Assembly (NCBI GenBank): GCA_037482215.1
Contig: CP148074.1
Span: 1,364,001 to 1,428,000, forward strand
Source of the DNA: Pseudomonas mendocina
GTDB taxonomy: Bacteria > Pseudomonadota > Gammaproteobacteria > Pseudomonadales > Pseudomonadaceae
Direction of reading: 5' to 3'
DNA: 64,000 bases
Part shown: in pieces, positions 57,849-64,000 of the stretch
Position numbering within the stretch: position 1 is the first letter of the stretch
How the letters are laid out: every line of letters begins with the position of its first letter
The notes under the pieces: model-generated
Databases searched by the model: none
The model's input: only the letters and a program-made list of their open reading frames with translations
Told to the model about the DNA's origin: nothing
Program-made: the position numbers and the translations under genes

Positions 57849-60737
57849 TTATTTACAGGCTCCCTCGTTACGCCAAACCTTGCCGCTGCTTTCGTCGCCA
57901 GTGAATGCCGGGTTGCCCGGCTCGTTACCCTGGGTCCACCAGCGAGCGCTGTAGACGTTTCCCTTGTGGCTGACTTTATTGCCTGCCAGGTATGAGGCAC
58001 TGGCACTCCACGGGCTTTGGCAAGTGCTGCTCGGGGTTCCCGGCTGGGCTTGAATCTTCACGCTGTGCTCTTGGACTACGGTCTGTTGGCCGTTACTGAC
58101 TTCGAGCTTGAAGCGGTAGCTGGTGTCTTGCGTCACCGTTGGCGCGGTGAAGCTCAGCTGCTCGCTGCTGGCCTTGAAGTTCAAGGTTGGTGACACACTC
58201 CAGCGATAGCTTAGGGATTTATCGGCCGGGGCACTGAGGGTTACCTGCTCGCCTGATTTGGCCAGTGTGGTACCGGATATTTTCATTGTTGGCACCGGAG
58301 TGGCTGTATTGCTGCCGCTGCTTGTACTGCTGCATGGGCCTAGGTCTTTCCAGGCTTTGCCGCTGCCATCAGCCCCGGTATAAGCCGGGTTGCCCGGCTC
58401 TTGGCCCTGAGTCCACCAGCGCGCCATGTATTGGCGGCCTTTATGCTGAACTTTGTCGTTCTGCGAATAGGCCTTTTTAGTATCCCACTGAGGGCTGCAA
58501 GTGGCGGCTGTTGCGGTCGCTTTGACCAAAACGTGATGGCTCGCGGTGCTGATCTTCTTGCCGTTGTTCAGGTGCAAGGTGAAGTGGTAGTGAGTGTCGG
58601 CGGCGACTTTGGGGGCAACGAAGCTTAGGAGCGGTCCATCAGTCTCGAAGTCCAATTTGGGTGTAACTTGCCAAGCATAATCCAGGGCATAGCCCTTGGG
58701 GTCACTGGATTTTGAGGCGTCCAGTTGCACTTTTTGGCCTGCGTTTGCGGCTGTACTGCCTTCGATTACGGCTACAGGTGACGGGGCGTTTTCCGCAGGT
58801 TTAACTGCTGTCGACTTAACCTCGTTACTGGCATTGAATTCGCCTTCTGCGGCCAGTGTCCACGGGCCTTCTGCCGAGTTTCCGGTGAAAACCTGATAAG
58901 CCTTGATGTTGCCGTTTTGGCCCTGATCTTGGCGTGGCAGGTAGTGCAGTTGGGAAAACTGCGACTCCTGGCCCAGGTCAATGATCAGTTGATGCGGATA
59001 CTTGGCTTCAGGTGCTGTACTCCAGTAGGACTTGGTATTGCCGTCGAGAATATTGCCAACGGGGAAATTGGCTGCTGCGCTGGTGGCGGAGTGAATCTGC
59101 CAGTTACGTGGCAGTGATTTTCCTCGGGCGTCGGCCAGATGCAGTTCAGCAATGCTGGCGGTTGGTGTGCCATCAATGGATGAGTTGGCAACAAAGCGAA
59201 TGTAGCGGGCCTTTGCGGTTTCTTCTTTCTGCGCGAAGGCATAAGCCTCGACGATAAGGTTTTCGGCTCGGGTGTCTTTCTCGGCCTGTAGTGAGAGATA
59301 CCAGCGGCCGGCTGCTGGATTATTGACTGATAGTGAAGCGATTCGGCTGTTGTGGGAAACGTAGTCGTAGTCAGTACTGGTCGGTGGCTGATCTTTCTTC
59401 AGGTGAAATTGAACATTCTTTTGCGATTCATAGCCTTCTCCCGGCACTGCAGTGAAGAGCAGGCGCTGAGTGCCAACGGGTATGTCCAGCGGGAAATAAC
59501 GTATCTCGTTTTTGGCAAGACTCAGTGCTTCAGCTACAAGTCTGGTCGGTTGCTCGCCGTTCATGGGCACCACAGCAGGTGCATAGGCGGACATTTTTGC
59601 TGCATTCTCTCGCCATACACGGGCCATGTTTGCAGTCTGCGCATTACCAATGGCTACGCCTTGCGAGTCTGTTAGGTCCGGGTTGGAGTAGTACGGGATC
59701 TGATTACCGCAAAGAATTGTTTTAACCCTGCCGTTATTGTGGCCAAAGCGATAGCTTGAGCCGTCCGAGCAATGGTTACCGCCAATGTTGTGTGCAATCT
59801 CATGACGGAACACGGTCGGTCCGCTGATCTGGTTAAGGGTGTAGACTCCATTTACGTAACCCCAGCCTGCTGCTGTGTCTTCGCCTGATACGCCGCGCAC
59901 AAAGCTGGCCACGATATCAGGGCTGTATTGTTTGATGCCTTCGGCGAAACGTTCTTTGACCTGCGCAAGTGCAGGGGTGGTGATTGCTGTGTCTTCGGCA
60001 ACGACTTGAACGCCTACCAGACGCACACGAACGCCTCTAATTTGGGATTGCAGGATGGCCCGGTTGATTGAGATGACCTGGCCTAATGCATATGCCTCAG
60101 GATCGCCAATGTATTGCGCAGATTTCTTGGAAAAGCCTGCCAGCAAATCGATGACAATATCTCCGCTGGCATTACGCTCAAGCTGCAGGCTGCGCAGGCC
60201 TGTGCTGGATTCCTGTTGCAGGGGGGCGGGCGAGGTGAGGCCTTCGATAGAGTCTTCACTGTGTTCGCTGAGGGGGACGCCGTCATGGCGCAGTAGGGTC
60301 TGCTGGCCACCTTTCTCGCCGCGGATAATGGCGTTGGCCTGAGGTATCAGTGCAACGAAGCTGCCATCAGGACGACTGGCAATGATGAAGTCATCCTCTG
60401 CTTGTCCCGCGCGGGTGCGGGCCATGGTCTTACCAACCATCACTTTCAGATCACCGAAGCTCTCTTCTTGGGCTGGTTCAATACTGTGGATATTAAGGCC
60501 CGTCTGTTGGCGCAGTTGGTCGGTGGCAATCTCACCGGCGTTACGCGCTTTGGGGTTAAGCGCTTTAAGGTTGAGAAAGTGACCGCTCAAGGCACTTTGC
60601 TCGTGGGCTACAGGCTGAGGTGCTGGCGCGGTGTGGGCGTGCAGGTCAGTGCACAGAGGCAGCAAAAGTGCTGCGGCGAGCCCGGTGCGATGAAGGTGGG
60701 TGGCGCGTGCTAGGGCGCTCTTTTTAAAACGGTGCAT
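57849..60737 (-). CDS. Secreted metzincin (M12B-like) metalloprotease with two chitin-binding domains
   Basis: A 962-residue multidomain exoprotein. ATG 60737 has AGGAA upstream. Order: signal peptide (LLLPLCTDLHA), propeptide, metzincin catalytic domain with HEIAHNIGGNH (about residues 311-321), pre-peptidase-C-type domain (about 400-500), F5/8 discoidin-like domain (about 505-640), PKD-like domain (about 645-745), chitin-binding type 3 domain (about 747-810, AYSQNDKVQHKGRQYMARWW), a second PKD-like domain, and a second type 3 chitin-binding domain at the C-terminus (SYLAGNKVSHKGNVYSARWW). The Met-turn position after the zinc motif reads KTILCG, with no Met visible. It likely degrades protein in chitinous material. 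Confidence 0.9.
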   Translation of the reverse strand: MHRFKKSALARATHLHRTGLAAALLLPLCTDLHAHTAPAPQPVAHEQSALSGHFLNLKALNPKARNAGEIATDQLRQQTGLNIHSIEPAQEESFGDLKVMVGKTMARTRAGQAEDDFIIASRPDGSFVALIPQANAIIRGEKGGQQTLLRHDGVPLSEHSEDSIEGLTSPAPLQQESSTGLRSLQLERNASGDIVIDLLAGFSKKSAQYIGDPEAYALGQVISINRAILQSQIRGVRVRLVGVQVVAEDTAITTPALAQVKERFAEGIKQYSPDIVASFVRGVSGEDTAAGWGYVNGVYTLNQISGPTVFRHEIAHNIGGNHCSDGSSYRFGHNNGRVKTILCGNQIPYYSNPDLTDSQGVAIGNAQTANMARVWRENAAKMSAYAPAVVPMNGEQPTRLVAEALSLAKNEIRYFPLDIPVGTQRLLFTAVPGEGYESQKNVQFHLKKDQPPTSTDYDYVSHNSRIASLSVNNPAAGRWYLSLQAEKDTRAENLIVEAYAFAQKEETAKARYIRFVANSSIDGTPTASIAELHLADARGKSLPRNWQIHSATSAAANFPVGNILDGNTKSYWSTAPEAKYPHQLIIDLGQESQFSQLHYLPRQDQGQNGNIKAYQVFTGNSAEGPWTLAAEGEFNASNEVKSTAVKPAENAPSPVAVIEGSTAANAGQKVQLDASKSSDPKGYALDYAWQVTPKLDFETDGPLLSFVAPKVAADTHYHFTLHLNNGKKISTASHHVLVKATATAATCSPQWDTKKAYSQNDKVQHKGRQYMARWWTQGQEPGNPAYTGADGSGKAWKDLGPCSSTSSGSNTATPVPTMKISGTTLAKSGEQVTLSAPADKSLSYRWSVSPTLNFKASSEQLSFTAPTVTQDTSYRFKLEVSNGQQTVVQEHSVKIQAQPGTPSSTCQSPWSASASYLAGNKVSHKGNVYSARWWTQGNEPGNPAFTGDESSGKVWRNEGACK

Positions 60738-61011
60738 AGCAATTCCTGTTGCAGGCAGCCGCAGGCCTGCCGATCGCAATCGACAAGTGAAAGGCTGCTG
60801 GGTATTGGGTTGGAAGGTGCCGGCGCGGGCATCTTAGGTAGGGGAGGAGGCTGTGTATATCGACTGCGGCGCTTTTAGTATCTGTCCTATGAAGGCCGCT
60901 CGAGTGCAATGATTGGTCGCCTGTTCAGCCATTGGCGATGCCATCCGGCACCTGTGTGGTATTTCGCGGTAAACTTGCTCCCCTTATCTGAACTACCAAG
61001 AAGCCCTGTCC

Positions 61012-61551
61012 ATGGCCCTGCCGTCTACCACCTACAAAATCGAATTGAACCTGACCGACATGGATCGCAACGTTTATGAAAACCTGCGATTCACTGTTGC
61101 CCGTCATCCTTCTGAAACTGAGGAGCGGCTGGCAGCGCGCTTGGTGGCCTATGCGCTGTTCTATCACGAGCAGTTGGCGTTCGGCCGTGGTCTGTCCGAT
61201 GTGGATGAGCCCGCATTGTGGGAGAAGAGCCTGGACGATCGCGTGCTGCACTGGATTGAGGTCGGGCAGCCAGACAGCGAGCGCATGACCTGGTGCTCCC
61301 GCCGCACTGAGAAGTTCAGCCTGGTGGCTTACGGCAATCTGCGTGTCTGGCAAACCAAGGAGCTGGACCCCGTGCGTAGCCTGAAGAACATCAATGTGGT
61401 TGCATTGGGACAGGAAGCGTTGGCTGCAATTGCTGAGGATATGCCGCGTTCCCTGAGCTGGAGCGTAATGATCAGTGATGGTGAGATGTTTATCACTGAC
61501 GAGCGCGGTCAGCATGAGTTGCCGCTGGAATGGCTGATCGGCGAACGCTGA
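61012..61551 (+). CDS. YaeQ family protein
   Basis: A 179-residue cytoplasmic protein with a PD-(D/E)XK nuclease-like fold. Signatures are STTYKIELNLTDMDRNVYE, ETEERLAARLVAYALFY and WIEVGQPDSERM. YaeQ was once linked to rfaH-like regulation; the role is uncertain. No strong ribosome site is visible. Directly upstream of recJ, a frequent neighbour in Pseudomonas. Confidence 0.92.
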   Translation: MALPSTTYKIELNLTDMDRNVYENLRFTVARHPSETEERLAARLVAYALFYHEQLAFGRGLSDVDEPALWEKSLDDRVLHWIEVGQPDSERMTWCSRRTEKFSLVAYGNLRVWQTKELDPVRSLKNINVVALGQEALAAIAEDMPRSLSWSVMISDGEMFITDERGQHELPLEWLIGER

Positions 61552-61635
61552 TGCTGTTGTAACGTCACTTGAGTGCAGGGCCCGGCTACGAGCTGGGCGC
61601 TTGTACCAATCTGTTTTGCTCCCTCCGGAATGCCC

Positions 61636-63348
61636 ATGCGTATCGAACACCGCCCTCTGCCTGCCGAATTGCCCGATCTGGGGCCATTGCCTCCACTCCT
61701 TACCCGTCTGTATGCCGCCCGTGGGGTGAAGTCTGTCGATGAGTTGGATAAAGGCTTGGCGCGGCTGATCCCCTATCAGCAACTCAAAGGTATCGATGCT
61801 GCTGTTGATCTGCTGGTGCATGCCTTGGAGCAGGGGCAGCGGATGTTGATCGTTGGTGACTTTGACGCCGATGGTGCAACCGCCAGTACGGTGGGGGTAC
61901 TGGGGCTGCGCATGTTAGGTGCTGCCCATGTGGATTATCTGGTGCCCAACCGATTTGAATACGGTTATGGCCTTACCCCTGAGATTGTTGCAGTCGCTCT
62001 GGAGCGCCAGCCTGATCTACTGATCACGGTGGATAACGGTATTTCCAGCGTAGAAGGTGTGGCCGCAGCTAAGGCAGCGGGCCTGACTGTACTGGTTACC
62101 GACCACCATTTGCCGGGGCCGGAGTTGCCTGCGGCAGATGCCATCGTAAACCCCAACCAGCCTGGATGCAGCTTCCCCAGTAAGTCACTGGCCGGTGTCG
62201 GGGTAATGTTTTATGTGCTCCTAGCTTTGCGTGCACGTTTGCGTACGACGGGCTGGTTCAATAACGGCCGAGCTGAGCCCAATTTGGGTGAGCTTCTGGA
62301 TTTGGTCGCTCTCGGCAGTGTGGCAGATGTTGTACCGCTGGATGCCAACAACCGCATTTTTGTGCATCAGGGCTTGGCGCGAATTCGAGCTGGGCGGGCA
62401 CGCCCGGGCTTGCGAGCGATTCTCGAAGTCGCAGGCCGTGACCATCGCCGTATTACTTCTACAGACCTGGGATTTATTCTTGGCCCCCGCTTGAACGCTG
62501 CGGGGCGTCTGGATGACATGGCGCTGGGTATCGAGTGCTTACTTTGCGAAGACCCGGATTTGGCCCGTGATATGGCCGTGCAGCTGGATCAACTCAACCA
62601 GGACCGTAAGGCCATTGAGCAGGGCATGCAGCGCGAAGCATTGGCCCAACTTAAAGACTTGCCGTTGGATGACATGCCGTTTGGGCTATGTCTGTTCGAG
62701 GCGGATTGGCACCAGGGAGTGATCGGGATTTTGGCATCACGCATGCGTGAGCGGTATCACCGGCCAACTATCGCCTTTGCCGATGCCGGTAATGGTGAGC
62801 TGAAAGGATCGGCCCGCTCGGTGCCGGGCTTCCATATCCGTGATGCGCTGGATGCAGTTGCGGCGCGGCACCCCCAACTGATTAGCAAATTTGGCGGCCA
62901 TGCGATGGCGGCTGGCCTGTCCCTGCCAGCCTCGCATTTTGGCGCTTTTGCAGTCGCCTTCGATGCAGAGGTTCGCCGACAGCTGACAGAGGATGACCTG
63001 ACTGGTCGCTTGCTTTCTGACGGCACGCTGTCCATTAACGAATTCCATTTGCCCTTAGCCAAAGAATTGCGCAACGCCGGGCCTTGGGGACAGCATTTTC
63101 CAGAACCTTTGTTTCATGGTGTGTTCCAGCTGGTGCAGCAGCGCATTGTCGGTGAGCGCCACCTTAAGGTGGTGCTTAAGACGGAATGTGGAAGCCTACA
63201 GCTGGATGGCATTGCCTTCGGCGTAGATCGTGATGTCTGGCCGAACCCCAATGTGCGCTGGGTAGAGCTGGCCTACAAACTGGATGTGAACGAGTTTCGT
63301 GGTCAAGAGACCGTACAACTGATGATTGCTCACATCAGTCCTCGTTAA
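61636..63348 (+). CDS. recJ: Single-stranded-DNA-specific exonuclease RecJ
   Basis: 5'-3' exonuclease used in recombination and mismatch repair. The 570-residue protein has the DHH phosphoesterase motifs VGDFDADGATAS, ITVDNGISS, VTDHHLPGPELP, and the DHHA1 domain with SKFGGHAMAAGLSLP. A C-terminal OB-like domain follows. ATG 61636 is chosen with GGA 6 bases upstream; ATG 61630 is also in frame and only two residues longer. Length is close to the family norm of about 570. Confidence 0.97.
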   Translation: MRIEHRPLPAELPDLGPLPPLLTRLYAARGVKSVDELDKGLARLIPYQQLKGIDAAVDLLVHALEQGQRMLIVGDFDADGATASTVGVLGLRMLGAAHVDYLVPNRFEYGYGLTPEIVAVALERQPDLLITVDNGISSVEGVAAAKAAGLTVLVTDHHLPGPELPAADAIVNPNQPGCSFPSKSLAGVGVMFYVLLALRARLRTTGWFNNGRAEPNLGELLDLVALGSVADVVPLDANNRIFVHQGLARIRAGRARPGLRAILEVAGRDHRRITSTDLGFILGPRLNAAGRLDDMALGIECLLCEDPDLARDMAVQLDQLNQDRKAIEQGMQREALAQLKDLPLDDMPFGLCLFEADWHQGVIGILASRMRERYHRPTIAFADAGNGELKGSARSVPGFHIRDALDAVAARHPQLISKFGGHAMAAGLSLPASHFGAFAVAFDAEVRRQLTEDDLTGRLLSDGTLSINEFHLPLAKELRNAGPWGQHFPEPLFHGVFQLVQQRIVGERHLKVVLKTECGSLQLDGIAFGVDRDVWPNPNVRWVELAYKLDVNEFRGQETVQLMIAHISPR

Positions 63349-63373
63349 CCGTTGGAAAACTTCGCTTAGAAGC

Positions 63374-63396
63374 AATTGCGAGGGCCTGCAATTTTT
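63374..63396 (+). terminator. Weak terminator after recJ
   Basis: Stem AATTGC / GCAATT with loop GAGGGCCT runs into TTT. The 6-bp stem is AT-rich, so termination is probably partial. Confidence 0.5.
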
Positions 63397-63480
63397 AGAA
63401 TCACACTGTCATCTAAGTCAAGAAACTTGAGTGACTACAATGGCTCTAGTGTACGTAGAGACTCATAGAGAGAACGTGTG

Positions 63481-64000
63481 ATGAATACTCGTGGATTGCT
63501 TGATCAGTTATTGAAATCTGGCCAAGACCTGCTGCAAAAGAAAGGGGCTGGTGGATCAGGTGGCCTGAGCGGTGGATTGGCCGGTGGGCTAGGTGGCGCA
63601 TTGGGCAGTGTGCTCGGCAACTCCGGCAAAAGCGATTTGGGCTCCGTGCTGAAAGGGGCGGGCGGTGGTGCGCTTGCAGCGGGTGCATTGGGTATGCTGC
63701 TGGGCAACAAGAGCGCCCGCAAAGTTGGTGGTAAGGCGCTGACCTATGGTGGTCTCGCTGCGTTGGGTGTCGTGGCGTATAAGGCGTACAGCAACTGGCA
63801 GGCAAAGCAGTCTGTAGCTCAACCCATTGACCTGCAAACGGTTGACCGCATTGCCGCACCCCAAGTTGAGGAACACAGCCAGGCCATTCTTCGGGCGTTG
63901 GTCGGTGCTGCCAAGGCAGATGGGCATGTTGATGCTCGTGAACGCCAACTGATCGAAGGGGAATTCAGTCGTCTGACCGGCGACGCAGAATTACAGCACT
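63481..64000 (+). CDS. DUF533/TerB-like inner-membrane protein, 3' end outside the window
   Basis: Frame open to the window edge; about 173 residues are present. ATG 63481 starts MNTRGLLDQLLKSGQDLL. A Gly/Ser-rich stretch (GGLSGGLAGGLGGALG) is followed by a hydrophobic helix, then VDRIAAPQVEEHSQAILRALVGAAKADGHVDARERQLIE, the start of a TerB-like domain with its metal-binding Asp cluster. This arrangement is DUF533 (YebE type). Function unknown; linked by name to tellurite resistance. Follows recJ by 132 bases. Confidence 0.88.
   Translation, partial: MNTRGLLDQLLKSGQDLLQKKGAGGSGGLSGGLAGGLGGALGSVLGNSGKSDLGSVLKGAGGGALAAGALGMLLGNKSARKVGGKALTYGGLAALGVVAYKAYSNWQAKQSVAQPIDLQTVDRIAAPQVEEHSQAILRALVGAAKADGHVDARERQLIEGEFSRLTGDAELQH

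Overview
The window is a stretch of gammaproteobacterial chromosome that, by gene content and order, is almost certainly Pseudomonas. Diagnostic runs are ispG-hisS-yfgM-bamB-der, leuA of the long class, xseA/guaBA, tadA-mltF-purL, the nagR-nagA-nagB2-(IIA-HPr-EI)-nagE cluster, ffh-rpsP-rimM-trmD-rplS, xerD-dsbC-hom-thrC and yaeQ-recJ. From memory this order follows the Pseudomonas aeruginosa core chromosome. That is recall, not a search result. No rRNA, tRNA, CRISPR array, prophage or intact insertion sequence was seen.

Layout. 1-5.3 kb: isoprenoid, histidyl-tRNA, outer-membrane and ribosome assembly genes on +. 5.3-7.3 kb: an overlapping aminotransferase/omega-amidase pair. 7.4-13 kb (minus): leuA with a newly noticed leucine-rich leader peptide, a YbdG-type MscS channel, an M23 peptidase and xseA. 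13.1-17 kb: a zinc-ribbon protein of unknown function and guaBA with a near-consensus promoter. 17-23 kb: an accessory-looking block directly after guaA, holding a 1143-aa autotransporter with an AT-rich upstream region, a decayed transposase tail and a Tat-exported GH1 beta-glucosidase. 23.2-28.3 kb: cfa, an AhpD-like protein, a Tat-exported multicopper oxidase, tadA and mltF. 28.5-33.3 kb: purL, a double CDGSH-like iron-sulfur protein with an unusual four-Cys site, a frameshifted tautomerase and a YqfO-like protein. 33.3-40.6 kb: the complete GlcNAc PTS operon with a candidate NagR operator inside its promoter. 40.7-46.1 kb: an L,D-transpeptidase, two Nudix enzymes, a gamma-carbonic anhydrase, purT, an SGNH hydrolase and a CcsA-like membrane protein. 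46.2-50.3 kb: the ffh-rplS translation operon and a thioesterase. 50.3-51.0 kb: a frameshifted gene for a predicted c-di-GMP-binding MshEN domain joined to a membrane anchor and a periplasmic domain. 51.2-55.8 kb: xerD, dsbC, hom and thrC. 55.9-64 kb: a 2H phosphoesterase, a class III CoA-transferase, a large secreted metzincin protease with two chitin-binding domains, yaeQ, recJ and the start of a TerB/DUF533 protein.

Functional links. The chitin-binding protease and the GlcNAc PTS operon suggest a life on chitin-bearing surfaces or animal/fungal material. The periplasmic beta-glucosidase and the autotransporter add to a surface and polymer theme. Most other genes are housekeeping. The most novel items are the MshEN membrane protein, the leuA leader peptide, the four-Cys CDGSH-like protein and the NagR operator arrangement. 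Two genes (tautomerase and MshEN protein) each carry a single-base frameshift in a short simple run, so sequencing error must be excluded before calling either a pseudogene.
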